Assembly: GCF_020531945.1 (NCBI RefSeq)
Contig: NZ_JAJATZ010000002.1
Location: forward strand, 496,001-560,000
Direction of reading: 5' to 3'
Length of the DNA stretch: 64,000 bases
Origin: Loktanella gaetbuli
GTDB taxonomy: Bacteria > Pseudomonadota > Alphaproteobacteria > Rhodobacterales > Rhodobacteraceae
The notes under the pieces were generated by a model. The model worked only from the letters and a program-made list of their open reading frames with translations. It was not told the origin of the DNA and searched no databases. The translations under genes and the position numbers were made by a program. Shown here piece by piece: positions 51,189 through 60,908 of this stretch. Each line of letters opens with the position of its first letter. Within the stretch, counting starts at the first letter, position 1.

Positions 51189-52087
51189 GCCACGCCGACC
51201 TGACCCAGAATGTAATGTGCCGTCATCAGATCAAGATGCGCGCCACCGCCGTTCTTGAACAAGGTGATATCCTCTGGTTTCCGCTCAAACCGGTCAAGGT
51301 CATAGTAATCCGCCAGAACATCATCCGGCCCGATCACACCCCGCGTCAGTGGATCGCGCAACTCGCCGATGTGGTCCATCGTCGTGCTGCGATTATCGAC
51401 AAATATCCGCGCACGCCGCAGGGCCGCGTCATCGGCCTCGCGCATGTCGGGGCGATAGGCCCCTATCAGATCGACATGCTGGCCGGGCTGCAGCCATGCA
51501 CCGCACAGAACCGGTTCGGTCGTCATCGTGGCACAGCAGATGATATCGGCGGCCCGCACGGCGGTTTCCAGATCATCAGCCACCTGCGCCCCGTGATCGC
51601 GGGCAAACCGCGCGGCCCCGTCAGCGGACCGGTTCCAGATCGTGAACGACGCATGCGCAAAGGCGGCACCATAGGCCTGCACCAGCGACGCACCCACGGT
51701 CCCTGCGCCGATGATCAGGATATTGCGGCTGTCCGGGCGGGCCAGTCGTCTCGCGGCCAGCAGGCTGTCCCCGGCTGTTTTCCATTTCGTGACCAGCCCG
51801 AAATCCAGCACGGCTGACAGACTGCCATCCGCATCCGACATCAGGTTCACTGCACCGCCGACCATCGGACGCCCCTGCGCAGGGTTATCTGGAAACACCG
51901 TTGCCGCCTTGACCAGCACACCCAACCCTGCGATCCACGCGGACCGGTTCAGCAGCGTCCGGTTACCCTGGTACAGGAACACATCCTTGATTTCTGCCGG
52001 CGGCAGGTCGTGGCCCGCGGCCAGCGCATCCGTCAGCCCGATCCAGTCGAGCTTTGCCTCGGCCTCTGGTCCAATCATTTTGGTCAT
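51185..52087 (-). CDS. Ornithine cyclodeaminase/mu-crystallin family protein
   Basis: 300 residues. The NAD(P)-binding motif is ILIIGAGTVGASLVQAYGAA, preceded by the substrate-side Lys in GVLVKAATVFPDN and followed by CATMTTEPVL and HVDLIGAYRPDMREAD. Members include ornithine cyclodeaminase, alanine dehydrogenase and delta-1-pyrroline-2-carboxylate reductase; the exact reaction is open. It overlaps the hydrolase downstream and the HAD gene upstream by 4 nt each. Confidence 0.87.
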   Translation of the reverse strand: MTKMIGPEAEAKLDWIGLTDALAAGHDLPPAEIKDVFLYQGNRTLLNRSAWIAGLGVLVKAATVFPDNPAQGRPMVGGAVNLMSDADGSLSAVLDFGLVTKWKTAGDSLLAARRLARPDSRNILIIGAGTVGASLVQAYGAAFAHASFTIWNRSADGAARFARDHGAQVADDLETAVRAADIICCATMTTEPVLCGAWLQPGQHVDLIGAYRPDMREADDAALRRARIFVDNRSTTMDHIGELRDPLTRGVIGPDDVLADYYDLDRFERKPEDITLFKNGGGAHLDLMTAHYILGQVGVA

Positions 52088-52704
52088 TGTGCCTCCTCTG
52101 CGGTCAGCAGCCCTTCGGACACCAGACGATCTGCAAAGGCCTGAGGACCATCGAACAGATGCGTCTGCCAGCCCCGTTCGGCCGCGGCGGCGATATTGTC
52201 GGCGCGGTCATCGGTGAACAGCAGGACCGCCGGATCGACACCGCAATCCACCTCGACCCGGCGGTAGATCTCGGCATCAGGTTTGATGACGCCCATGTGG
52301 CCGGAAATGTAACGACGGTCGAAATCATTCAGGAATGGATACACCTTTTCGGCAATCGCAAAGGTCTGAATGCCGAAATTTGACAGGGCGAACACCGGAA
52401 CCCCTGCCGCGCGCAGGGCGTGCAGCAACCGGATCGAATGGGGGATTTCAGGGCTGGCCATCTGCGCCCAGTTATCGTGCCACATCATGATTTCGGCATG
52501 CCAGGCGGGATTGGCCGCGGCAAAGGCCGTGACGGCCTCCAGAAAGTTGTCGCCACGGTCCACACCATCATTCATGCCGTGCAGGTCGAGGGCGGCGAAC
52601 ATCGCGCGGCGGCGTTCCTCGCCGATCTGCGCGTCATAGAACCGTTCCGGCTGCCATTCGATCAGCACGTTTCCAATGTCAAAGATGACGGCCTCTACAG
52701 GCAT
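52084..52704 (-). CDS. HAD-superfamily hydrolase (subfamily IA, haloacid dehalogenase-like)
   Basis: 206 residues. Motif I is FDIGNVLIEW with Asp9 as nucleophile and Gly in place of the second Asp's neighbour, as in YihX-like phosphatases. Motif II is FALSNFG, and motifs III/IV are GVIKPDAEIYRR and LFTDDRADNIAAA. YihX (alpha-D-glucose-1-phosphate phosphatase) has this same pattern, so that is the best guess. It overlaps the cyclodeaminase gene by 4 nt. Confidence 0.87.
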   Translation of the reverse strand: MPVEAVIFDIGNVLIEWQPERFYDAQIGEERRRAMFAALDLHGMNDGVDRGDNFLEAVTAFAAANPAWHAEIMMWHDNWAQMASPEIPHSIRLLHALRAAGVPVFALSNFGIQTFAIAEKVYPFLNDFDRRYISGHMGVIKPDAEIYRRVEVDCGVDPAVLLFTDDRADNIAAAAERGWQTHLFDGPQAFADRLVSEGLLTAEEAQ

Positions 52705-52716
52705 GGGGGAGTCCTT

Positions 52717-53166
52717 TCAGGATTGGGCGGCCTTGCGCAGGCTGCGTTCGAGCGCGTCCAGAAAACGGGACCGGTCGGCCTTGGAAAATGCACGACCACC
52801 GCCCTGACGAAACGGATCGGCGGCGCGCATGTCAGCCATCAGATCGCGCGTCGCCAGCACGTTTCCGATATTGGCCTGGGTCAGCGGTTCGCCATTGTGT
52901 TTGAGCACCTGCGCACCGTTTTCCACGCAGCGGGCTGCCAACGGAATGTCACCCGTGATGACGACATCGCCCGGCCCGGCCCTGTCCGCGATCCACATGT
53001 CAGCCACGTCCGGCCCGTCCGGCACCACGATGGTCTGCACCAGCGGGTTTTGCGACGGGCGAATACCGCCGTTGCTGACAACGAACATCTGCACCTTGTG
53101 CCGCGTGCCGACGCGTTCGACCTCTGCCTTGACCGGGCAGGCATCGGCGTCGACATAGATGCTCAT
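52717..53166 (-). CDS. YaiI/YqxD family protein (DUF188)
   Basis: 149 residues. The family start is MSIYVDADACPVKAEVER. VDADACPV carries the acidic pair thought to belong to a PIN-like nuclease fold, and DRAGPGDVVITGDIPLA and GEPLTQANI are further signatures. The biological role is unknown. It overlaps the S-formylglutathione hydrolase stop by 4 nt. Confidence 0.9.
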   Translation of the reverse strand: MSIYVDADACPVKAEVERVGTRHKVQMFVVSNGGIRPSQNPLVQTIVVPDGPDVADMWIADRAGPGDVVITGDIPLAARCVENGAQVLKHNGEPLTQANIGNVLATRDLMADMRAADPFRQGGGRAFSKADRSRFLDALERSLRKAAQS

Positions 53167-53990
53167 GCGTAGAGAGCCTGCGCGTGAAAATCGACGTGAT
53201 CGGCGATAAATGACGCGATGAAAAAGTAGCTGTGGTCATACCCGCTTTGCAGGCGGATTTGCGCGTCTGCACGGGCATCGGCACAGGCCGCCGCAAAATC
53301 GCCTGTGTTCAGCTTGTCATAGAACTGATCTGCGGTGCCCTGGTCCACCAGGACCGGCTTGTCGTAGCCGTTGGACCGCATCAGCAATGTTGCATCGTGA
53401 TCTGCCCAAACGCTTTTGTCGGACCCCAGATAGCCTTCGAACTGACGCTGGCCCCAGTCTGACGCAGTGGGATGGCAGATCGGCGAAAAGGCCGAGACGC
53501 TGCGGAACATGTCGGGGTGTTTCAGCGCCAGTGTCAGGGCACCATGACCACCCATCGAATGACCCGTGATCGACACGCGGTCCATGTCCAGCGGGAAATC
53601 AGCAAGCGCCTGCATCAGGTCGCGCGTGATGTAGGTTTCCATCTGGTAATGCGGTTTCCACGGGTCCTGCGTCGCATCGACATAGAAACTGGCGGCCAAC
53701 CCCATGTCGAATCCGTCGGTATCGGCCACCCCATCGCCGCGCGGCGAGGTATCGGGAAAAACCAGCGCAATGCCCTGTTCGGCAGCAAAGGCCTGTGCGC
53801 CGGATTTGGTCATCGCGTTTTCGTGGGTGCAGGTCAGACCCGACAGATAGATCAGGACCGGCACAGGGCCGTTCGCGGCCTCTTCCGGCAGGAACAGGCC
53901 GAATGTCATGGTGCCACCCGTGGCCGCCGACGCATGAGAATAGACGCCCTGCGTCCCGCCGAAACACTTGTTTTCCGAAATGGTATCCAT
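53163..53990 (-). CDS. fghA: S-formylglutathione hydrolase
   Basis: 275 residues. The start is SENKCFGGTQGVYSHAS, typical for the family. The catalytic Ser elbow is ITGHSMGGHGALTLALKHP and the family loop is FPDTSPRGDGVADTDGFDMG. The catalytic Asp and His sit in LVDQGTADQF and GYDHSYFFI. It releases formate from S-formylglutathione, the last step of glutathione-dependent formaldehyde oxidation. No FrmA/FlhA-type dehydrogenase is adjacent. ATG 53990 has AAGGAG 6 nt upstream. Confidence 0.94.
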   Translation of the reverse strand: MDTISENKCFGGTQGVYSHASAATGGTMTFGLFLPEEAANGPVPVLIYLSGLTCTHENAMTKSGAQAFAAEQGIALVFPDTSPRGDGVADTDGFDMGLAASFYVDATQDPWKPHYQMETYITRDLMQALADFPLDMDRVSITGHSMGGHGALTLALKHPDMFRSVSAFSPICHPTASDWGQRQFEGYLGSDKSVWADHDATLLMRSNGYDKPVLVDQGTADQFYDKLNTGDFAAACADARADAQIRLQSGYDHSYFFIASFIADHVDFHAQALYA

Positions 53991-54038
53991 CGTCGTCTCC
54001 TTGGTTTGCACCAGTGCTAACGCGCCCCCGGCCCGGTG

Positions 54039-54962
54039 TCACGTCACCAGCGCGATGACCACGGATACGGTGATGATCGACAGCGTCGTCGACACCAGGA
54101 TTGCCGCTGACACGCGCTGGGGCGCGACCCGGTAATGCTGCGCCAGCATATAGACGTTGCCGGCCACAGGCAGCGCCGCCAGCGCGATCATCACGCTGGC
54201 CTCATAGGCATCCACCGTAAAGATCAGCAGCGCAAAGACGGCCACCGCAGCCGGATGCAGCACCAGTTTGCAAAACGTAAGCCATGACGCGACCGACAAT
54301 TTCTCGGCGGACTTGCTCGCCAGTGAGGCACCGATGGCAAAGAGTGCGCCGGGCGTTGCTGCACCACCCAGCAGGGTCACAAATTCATTGACGGGCTTTG
54401 GCAGGTCCCACGCAAGCGCTGACACGGTCAGCCCCAGCGCAATGGACACGATCATCGGATTGGCCAGCAGGCCCAGCGCCACGGTTTTCAAAACACCCAG
54501 CTGGATGCGCCCGTCGCGGCTGCCGGTGATCAGAATCACGATCAGACTGCCGAACACGATCAGATCGACCGCCAGTACCATCATGTTCGGTCCGATCGCG
54601 GCAGGTCCCAGCAGCAAGGTCAGCATCGGGATGCCCAGAAAACCCACGTTGCCGATCACGGCGACCTGCGCCTCGACGGCCGCCTCTGCCACGGGCAATC
54701 GGCGGATCATGGCGACGATGGTGGCAAGCACGTAGATCAACATCGTGCCGCACAGATAGGCCGCGACGAATGACCAGTCCCAAACATCCGCCAGCGACAG
54801 GTTCGCGGAAAACCGGAACAGCATCGCCGACAGCGCGAAATAGAACACGAATTTCGTCAGATAGGCTGTCGCTTCGGCACTGAAAAAACCTGACCGCCCG
54901 GAGGCATAGCCCAACCCGATGATGGCAAAGAATGGCAGTGTCTGGATGAAAATCGCGATCAT
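54039..54962 (-). CDS. AEC family transporter (auxin efflux carrier-type permease)
   Basis: 307 residues with ten predicted helices. The opening (FIQTLPFFAIIGLGYASGRSG) and the repeat NVGFLGIPML are typical for this family of malonate/auxin-type carriers, as is the centre with the break at NEFVTLLGGAATPGALFAIG. The substrate is unknown. It overlaps the 317-residue gene upstream by one base and is third in a greA-hypothetical-AEC unit. Confidence 0.9.
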   Translation of the reverse strand: MIAIFIQTLPFFAIIGLGYASGRSGFFSAEATAYLTKFVFYFALSAMLFRFSANLSLADVWDWSFVAAYLCGTMLIYVLATIVAMIRRLPVAEAAVEAQVAVIGNVGFLGIPMLTLLLGPAAIGPNMMVLAVDLIVFGSLIVILITGSRDGRIQLGVLKTVALGLLANPMIVSIALGLTVSALAWDLPKPVNEFVTLLGGAATPGALFAIGASLASKSAEKLSVASWLTFCKLVLHPAAVAVFALLIFTVDAYEASVMIALAALPVAGNVYMLAQHYRVAPQRVSAAILVSTTLSIITVSVVIALVT

Positions 54963-55915
54963 CAGTCGAACACGCCGCTGACACGCGCCACGATCATGAA
55001 CGCCCGCGCCGACCGCGTATCGGCCAGCGCGATCATCTCGGCATCACTGGCATCCGGTTCGACCTGCGCCAGCATACGGTCGAACAACCGCAGAAAATGA
55101 TGTGCAGCGTCGCGGAAAATCACGTCCTCGCGCATCCGTCCTGCCGTCAGCGCAAGGCTGGACCGGTCCCGAATGCCACCCAGCGCCGCGACCGCCCGGC
55201 CCCGTTCACCCTGCGCGAACCTGCGCCACAGATCGGGTTTTGCGCGGTCCGGTTTCAGGTCATCCATGTAGATGCCATCCTGACTGAGCAGTGTCAGCAC
55301 GTCCTGGCTGGCCTTGATCAGCTTGCCAGCCGACCGATCCTTAAGCGCGCGGCGCAATGCGCCGAAACCGGCGGTGTCGCGCTCGTCCTCGGGAAAATTG
55401 AGGGCGCGGATCAGCTCGGCGGTTTCCAGCGGAACGGCCATGTCCTCGGCCGAGGTGCCCAGCGCCAGCGTTGGCTGATCGTCCGGCACCGTCTTGATCG
55501 AGGTGATCGCCAGCTTGGACCGCGCCATATCCCGCGAACTGGTAAACGTCGCGACCGTCGCTTCGGTTTTGCGCGCTGTCTGGGCGATTTCCTCCAGCCG
55601 TGCCTCGACTGTTTTGGGGGACATGGCCGACGATTGCGGTGTGACGCGCAGTGCCGCCAATGCATCATCCAGACGGTTGATGCGCCGTTTGGTTTCGCGC
55701 TGCGCGTCCATGATCAGATGACACACGACCAGCATGGCAGGCGGCAGGATCAGCGCCAGCAGGTAGAACAGCGTGATGGCCCCACCGAAACCCTCGGGGG
55801 TGGCTGGCTGCAATACCCATAGCACCAGAACAAGGACGATCCAGGCAACGCCCAGCCCGGCCAGAAGGGATCCGGCGACACCGGATTCCTCTGGCTCTGG
55901 ACGAAATTGCGGCAT
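54962..55915 (-). CDS. Conserved hypothetical membrane protein co-transcribed with greA
   Basis: 317 residues. Two helices lie at about 15-36 and 46-68, with a short N-terminal tail (MPQFRPEPEESGVAG). A cytoplasmic part follows, with a coiled segment (RRINRLDDALAALR, VEARLEEIAQTARKTEATV) and an alpha-helical C-terminal domain of about 150 residues that is rich in Arg/Asp. No enzyme motif is visible. It starts 8 nt after greA and is likely a Rhodobacterales-specific family. The position of the coiled coil after two helices suggests a membrane-tethered scaffold, but that is inference. Confidence 0.75.
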   Translation of the reverse strand: MPQFRPEPEESGVAGSLLAGLGVAWIVLVLVLWVLQPATPEGFGGAITLFYLLALILPPAMLVVCHLIMDAQRETKRRINRLDDALAALRVTPQSSAMSPKTVEARLEEIAQTARKTEATVATFTSSRDMARSKLAITSIKTVPDDQPTLALGTSAEDMAVPLETAELIRALNFPEDERDTAGFGALRRALKDRSAGKLIKASQDVLTLLSQDGIYMDDLKPDRAKPDLWRRFAQGERGRAVAALGGIRDRSSLALTAGRMREDVIFRDAAHHFLRLFDRMLAQVEPDASDAEMIALADTRSARAFMIVARVSGVFD

Positions 55916-55923
55916 GGTGTTTG

Positions 55924-56394
55924 CTACTTGTATTCGATTTTCAGGATTTCGTAGGACCGTTCGCCACCCGGCGTGCGGACTTCGACGCTGTCGCCCTCGT
56001 CCTTGCCGATCAGGGCGCGGGCCAGCGGCGATTTCATGTTCAGCAGACCTTTTTCGATATCGGCCTCGTATTCGCCGACGATCTGATAGGTTTTTTCCTC
56101 GTCCGTGTCCTCGTCCACCAGATGCACGGTCGCGCCGAATTTGACGTTGCCTGACATCTTGGCCGGATTGATCACGTCCGCCAGCGACAGCACGCCTTCG
56201 ATCTCCTTGACCCGGCCTTCGATGAACGACTGTTTTTCCTTGGCGGAATGGTATTCGGCGTTTTCAGACAGGTCACCGTGTTCGCGCGCCTCGGAAATGG
56301 CGCGAATGATGGCCGGGCGTTCAACCGACTTCAGGTGCTTGAGCTCATTGTCCAGTTTTTTGAAACCGGCAGCGGTCAGCGGAATCTTGTCCAT
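55924..56394 (-). CDS. greA: Transcription elongation factor GreA
   Basis: 156 residues. The N-terminal coiled coil includes EAREHGDLSENAEYHSAKEKQ with the acidic tip that reactivates backtracked RNA polymerase. The C-terminal FKBP-like domain has YQIVGEYEADIEKGLLNMKSPLA-type sequence. Length and start (MDKIPLTAAGFKKLD) match GreA. It is divergent from the ETF-QO gene, with about 190 bp between starts, and leads a three-gene unit. Confidence 0.96.
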   Translation of the reverse strand: MDKIPLTAAGFKKLDNELKHLKSVERPAIIRAISEAREHGDLSENAEYHSAKEKQSFIEGRVKEIEGVLSLADVINPAKMSGNVKFGATVHLVDEDTDEEKTYQIVGEYEADIEKGLLNMKSPLARALIGKDEGDSVEVRTPGGERSYEILKIEYK

Positions 56395-56582
56395 GTTGGC
56401 ACCCTCTTGGCCTGTGCGAATTCATCGCACGTTCATAGCGTATTCGCGCGTGGTAAAGTCAAGCGCCCGGCAAAACGCCGCGGCGGAACCGCGCCTTTGA
56501 CGCATCGTTGTGATTGCGACGCCCCGGCGCGTCCTGTAACCCTTCGCGCAACTTTATTGCTGCACATGCAAAAGGATGGATC

Positions 56583-58229
56583 ATGGCTGAACGCGAATCA
56601 ATGGAATATGATGTTGTCATCGTCGGCGCCGGCCCTGCCGGGCTGTCGGCGGCCATTCGCCTGAAACAGATGGACCCCGATTGCAACGTCGTCGTCTTGG
56701 AAAAAGGGTCCGAGGTCGGCGCGCATATTCTGTCTGGTGCCGTTCTGGATCCATCGGGCCTGGATCGCCTGATCCCTGACTGGAAGGACCGCGGCGCGCC
56801 GTTGAATGTCCCCGTCACCGACGATCATTTCTACATGCTGGGCGAGGGCGGCAAGATCCGCGTGCCCAACATGCTGATGCCACCGCTGATGAACAACCAC
56901 GGCAACTACATCGTCAGCATGGCCAACGTCTGCCGCTGGATGGCCGAACAGGCCGAGGAACTGGGCGTCGAGATTTTCCCGGGCATGGCCTGTTCCGAAC
57001 TGGTCTGGGGCGACGACGGCCGTGTGGCGGGCGTTGTGGCCGGTGAATTCGGGCGCAACCCCGACGGAACCGAGGGTCCGGGCTACGAGCCGGGGATGGA
57101 ACTGCTGGGCAAATACGTGTTCCTGTCCGAAGGCGTGCGCGGATCGCTGTCCAAGCAGGTGATCGAGAAATTCGACCTCGACGCCAAAAGTGACGTGCAG
57201 AAATACGGTCTCGGCATGAAGGAAATCTGGGAAATCGACCCAGAGAAACACAAGCCCGGCACGGTCGTGCACACAATGGGCTGGCCGCTGAACGAATCCG
57301 GTGCCGGTGGCGGATCGTTCATCTACCACCTCGACAACAATCAGGTGTATGTCGGTTTCGTCGTGCACCTGGGCTACAAGAACCCGCACACATTCCCCTA
57401 CATGGAATTTCAGCGGTTCAAGCATCACCCGATGGTCAAGGAATTGCTGGAAGGTGGCAAGCGTGTCGCCTATGGCGCGCGCGCGATTTCAGAGGGCGGA
57501 TTCCAGTCCATCCCTCAGACGGCGTTTCCCGGCGGCTGCCTGCTGGGCTGTTCCGCAGGGCTGGTGAACGTCCCCCGCATCAAGGGCAACCACAACGCGA
57601 TGCTGTCAGGCATTCACGCAGCCGAGGCCGCGATCGAGGCGATGCAGGCCGGACGCAGCGGCGACACACTGACCGACTACGACAAGGTGCTGAAAACCGG
57701 CCCCGTCGGCATCGACCTGAAAAAGGTGCGCAACGTGAAACCGCTTTGGTCGCGTTACGGGCTGACGACCTCGCTTGCGCTGGGTGGTTTTGACATGTGG
57801 ACCAACACGCTGACCGGTATTTCGGTCATCGGCACGCTGTCGCACGGCAAATCCGATGCCGAGGCCACGGAGCCCGCAGATCAGCACAAGGTCATCGACT
57901 ACCCCAAACCGGATGGCAAACTGTCGTTTGACCGCCTGACGAACGTGGCCTTCAGCTTTACCAATCACGAAGAAAGCCAGCCCGCGCATCTCAAGCTCAA
58001 GGATCCGTCGATCCCTGTCGCGGTGAACCTGCCGAAATATGCAGGCCTATCCGCACGATATTGCCCGGCCGGCGTGTACGAATTCGTGGGCGAAGGGGAC
58101 GAGACCAAGTTCCAGATCAATTTCCAGAACTGCGTCCACTGCAAGACCTGCGATATCAAGGACCCCAGCCAGAACATCGTCTGGACCGTGCCGCAGGGTG
58201 GCGACGGACCGAACTATCCCAACATGTGA
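56583..58229 (+). CDS. Electron transfer flavoprotein-ubiquinone oxidoreductase
   Basis: 548 residues. The FAD motif is VVIVGAGPAGLSAAIRLKQ (about 12-30). The middle holds GCSAGLVNVPRIKGNHNAML. The C-terminal [4Fe-4S] domain has ARYCPAGVYEF and NCVHCKTCDIKDPSQNI, with four Cys. It is anchored at the inner membrane and passes electrons from ETF to ubiquinone during fatty and amino acid oxidation. ATG 56583 starts the family domain; the frame is open upstream to 56514 without a ribosome binding site. No etfAB is adjacent. Confidence 0.95.
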   Translation: MAERESMEYDVVIVGAGPAGLSAAIRLKQMDPDCNVVVLEKGSEVGAHILSGAVLDPSGLDRLIPDWKDRGAPLNVPVTDDHFYMLGEGGKIRVPNMLMPPLMNNHGNYIVSMANVCRWMAEQAEELGVEIFPGMACSELVWGDDGRVAGVVAGEFGRNPDGTEGPGYEPGMELLGKYVFLSEGVRGSLSKQVIEKFDLDAKSDVQKYGLGMKEIWEIDPEKHKPGTVVHTMGWPLNESGAGGGSFIYHLDNNQVYVGFVVHLGYKNPHTFPYMEFQRFKHHPMVKELLEGGKRVAYGARAISEGGFQSIPQTAFPGGCLLGCSAGLVNVPRIKGNHNAMLSGIHAAEAAIEAMQAGRSGDTLTDYDKVLKTGPVGIDLKKVRNVKPLWSRYGLTTSLALGGFDMWTNTLTGISVIGTLSHGKSDAEATEPADQHKVIDYPKPDGKLSFDRLTNVAFSFTNHEESQPAHLKLKDPSIPVAVNLPKYAGLSARYCPAGVYEFVGEGDETKFQINFQNCVHCKTCDIKDPSQNIVWTVPQGGDGPNYPNM

Positions 58230-58288
58230 TCATTGCGGCGGTGACCCGCACGTTCAACCGCTCGTGACATGTGATTGATTGCACGCCA

Positions 58289-58317
58289 TTGGACCTGCGC
58301 CTACGGTGCAGGTCCAA
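58289..58317 (+). terminator. Hairpin between ETF-QO and the TPR gene
   Basis: Perfect 10-bp arms TTGGACCTGC and GCAGGTCCAA around a 9-nt loop, in the 109-bp gap and 21 bp before the TPR start. There is no U tract. It may terminate ETF-QO transcription or be an operator for the TPR-ispE unit. Confidence 0.45.
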
Positions 58318-58338
58318 ACGTTCTTGCAGGCGAGTGTC

Positions 58339-60033
58339 ATGACGAAACGCATTTCTATCGCGGCCCTTGTGGTGGGTCTCATGTCGTTCGGCCCGCCAGC
58401 GCAGGCACAGGTCGATCCGGGTGCCTATCTGGCCGCACGCAGCGCCGCCGGTGTGCGCGATTATGCGCCCGCCGCGGAATTTTACGAACAGGCCCTGGTC
58501 GAGGATCCCCAGAACGTCGCCCTGTTGGAAAGTGCTGCGGTGTCCTATGTCGCGCTGGGCGATTTCGAACGCGCGGCCATTTTTGCGGATCGTCTACGCG
58601 AGGCAGGTATCAGCAGCCAGGTCGGTGCTGCGATCACGGTCAGCGTAAACGCGGTCAATGGCAACTGGGATGCGATATTGGACGCGGACCCGCTGGGTGT
58701 CAGCCCGCTGTTCGACGCGCTCGCCCGGGCGTGGGCGCTGGTCGGCACGGGGCAGATGACGGACGCGCTGACTGCCTTTGACGCGGTGGCCGACACCGAC
58801 GGCATGCGCAGCTATGGCCTGCTGCACAAGGCCTATGCACTGGCGACGGTCGGCGATTACGAAGGCGCGCTGGCCATTCTTGCAAACCCTGGCGACGGAA
58901 CCAGCGCATTCAGCCCCCGGGCGGCCATCGCGCAGGCGCAGATCTTGTCCCAGCTGGACCGAAACGATGATGCCGCAGCCGCGCTGACCGACGTGTTCGG
59001 CGCGACGCTGGATCCGGGTATCGTGGACATGCAGGGCCGTTTGGCCGCTGGTGAAACACTGGCCTATGATGTCGTGACCAGCGCCGCAGAGGGTCTGGGC
59101 GAGGTCGCGTACATGATCGGCAGCCTGCTCGCAGGTGAGGCGCGCGACGACTATATCCTGCAATATGCCAGGATGGCGCAGTTCATGGCCCCCGACAACG
59201 TCGATGCGGCCATGCTGACCGCAGCTCTCTTGCAGGAAATGCGCCGCTACGATCTGGCAGGCGAGGCGTTTGCCACCGTCCCCACCGACGATCCGGCCTA
59301 TCCATCTGCCGAATTGGGCCGCATCGACAGTTTGCGGTTGTCCGACCGGGACGAGGCCGCGATCGAAGTCGCACAAGCCCTCGCAAGGGCGCATCCTGAT
59401 CTGCCCTTTGTGCAGTCCCGGCTGGGTGATGTCCTGCGGGACAATGACCAACTGGATGCAGCCCATGACGCCTATACCCGCGCCATCGACCTGTATCCGC
59501 AGGATGACCCCAATCTCTGGATCGTCTATTATTCGCGCGCCGTCGTGTCGTTCGACAGCGACGACTGGCCTGCCGCCGAGGCCGATTTCCGCGCGGCACT
59601 GGAACTGGAACCGAACCGGCCCGAGGTGTTGAACTACCTGGGATACAGCCTTGTGGAACGCGGCGAAAAACTGGACGAGGCGCTCGACATGATCGAACGC
59701 GCGGTCGAGGGGCGGCCCGACAGCGGTGCCATCATCGATTCGCTGGGATGGGTCTATTTCACGCTTGGCCGCTACGAAGAGGCCGTCGCACCACTCGAAA
59801 CCGCCGCAGCGCTCGAAGCGACCGATCCGATCGTCAACGATCACCTGGGTGATGCCTATTGGGCGGTGGGCCGCAAACGCGAGGCACGGTTTCAGTGGCA
59901 GCGCGCCCTGTCCTTTGACCCGGACGAGGCGCTGGCCGCGCGGATCAGGGCGAAACTGGCGGACGGTCTGGATGCCGTCCGTGCTGCAGAAGGCCAACCC
60001 CCCATCACACTGGCAGACGATCCGACCCAATGA
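58339..60033 (+). CDS. Secreted/periplasmic tetratricopeptide repeat protein
   Basis: 564 residues. A signal peptide spans about residues 1-23 (ending PPAQA). At least eight TPR-like helical pairs fill the chain, strongest at AAEFYEQALVEDPQNVALLE, AHDAYTRAIDLYPQDDP and ADFRAALELEPNRPEVLNYLGY near the C-terminus. It is probably a periplasmic scaffold; the family occurs before ispE in many Rhodobacterales. ATG 58339 has AGG 8 nt upstream. Its stop overlaps ispE by ATGA. Confidence 0.9.
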   Translation: MTKRISIAALVVGLMSFGPPAQAQVDPGAYLAARSAAGVRDYAPAAEFYEQALVEDPQNVALLESAAVSYVALGDFERAAIFADRLREAGISSQVGAAITVSVNAVNGNWDAILDADPLGVSPLFDALARAWALVGTGQMTDALTAFDAVADTDGMRSYGLLHKAYALATVGDYEGALAILANPGDGTSAFSPRAAIAQAQILSQLDRNDDAAAALTDVFGATLDPGIVDMQGRLAAGETLAYDVVTSAAEGLGEVAYMIGSLLAGEARDDYILQYARMAQFMAPDNVDAAMLTAALLQEMRRYDLAGEAFATVPTDDPAYPSAELGRIDSLRLSDRDEAAIEVAQALARAHPDLPFVQSRLGDVLRDNDQLDAAHDAYTRAIDLYPQDDPNLWIVYYSRAVVSFDSDDWPAAEADFRAALELEPNRPEVLNYLGYSLVERGEKLDEALDMIERAVEGRPDSGAIIDSLGWVYFTLGRYEEAVAPLETAAALEATDPIVNDHLGDAYWAVGRKREARFQWQRALSFDPDEALAARIRAKLADGLDAVRAAEGQPPITLADDPTQ

Positions 60034-60908
60034 TACCGAACGCGGCACTGGCCCCGGCCAAGATAAATCTGACCCTGCATGTGACAGGACGCCGCGATGA
60101 CGGCTATCATTTGCTGGATTCGCTTGTCGTGTTCGTCGATCTGGGCGACCGCCTGCGGGTTGGTCCTGCACCGGACCTGCGCCTGTCGGTGACCGGACCG
60201 TTCAAACCCGGCGTGCCGACCGACGAACGCAACCTTGTGGTGCGCGCGGCCCGCCTCTTGGCCCAGGTAACGGGCACGACACGTGGCGCTGCACTGACCC
60301 TGGACAAGATCCTGCCGCATCCTGCCGGAATTGGCGGTGGATCGGCCGATGCCGCGCTGGCGCTGCATCTGCTGGCTGATTTCTGGAAAGTCGACCTTGC
60401 CCGGCTGACACGCGACGACATCCTTGGCCTTGGCGCGGACGTGCCGGTCTGTCTGGCGGGGCCAGCCCCGATGCGGATGCGCGGGATCGGCGAGGATCTG
60501 TCCAGCGTCCCGCGCTTGCCGGATTGCGCGCTCGTCCTGGTCAGGCCTGATGTCGATGTGCCGACGCCCGCAATCTTTGGCGCGCTGGACCGGACGGACC
60601 TCGCGCCAATGGACGCGGTGCCACAGGGGTTGGATGTCGCGGGTTTCGCAGACTGGCTGGAAACGCAGCGCAATGACCTTTTGCCACCGGCAAAGGCCAT
60701 GGCCCCCGCGATTACGCAGGCGCTGACGGATCTGCGCAGCCTGCCACAGGTCAAGGCCGTGGGGATGTCCGGATCGGGTGCGACCTGCTGGGGACTTGTC
60801 GCGCATACGGCAGATGCGAAACTGGCGGCGAAATCCATGCAGCTACGGCATCCGCGCTGGTGGGTCGCGCCGGGCGGGGTGTTTCAGACTAGCCGTTCCA
60901 CCACGTAG
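60030..60908 (+). CDS. ispE: 4-(cytidine 5'-diphospho)-2-C-methyl-D-erythritol kinase
   Basis: 292 residues of the GHMP kinase family. The ATP-binding motif is PHPAGIGGGSADAALALH, the start APAKINLTLHVTGRRDDGYH is diagnostic, and the C-terminal motif MSGSGATCWGL closes the domain. It acts in the MEP pathway for isoprenoid precursors, which links it to the convergent polyprenyl synthase. It overlaps that gene's stop by 25 bp. Confidence 0.95.
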   Translation: MIPNAALAPAKINLTLHVTGRRDDGYHLLDSLVVFVDLGDRLRVGPAPDLRLSVTGPFKPGVPTDERNLVVRAARLLAQVTGTTRGAALTLDKILPHPAGIGGGSADAALALHLLADFWKVDLARLTRDDILGLGADVPVCLAGPAPMRMRGIGEDLSSVPRLPDCALVLVRPDVDVPTPAIFGALDRTDLAPMDAVPQGLDVAGFADWLETQRNDLLPPAKAMAPAITQALTDLRSLPQVKAVGMSGSGATCWGLVAHTADAKLAAKSMQLRHPRWWVAPGGVFQTSRSTT

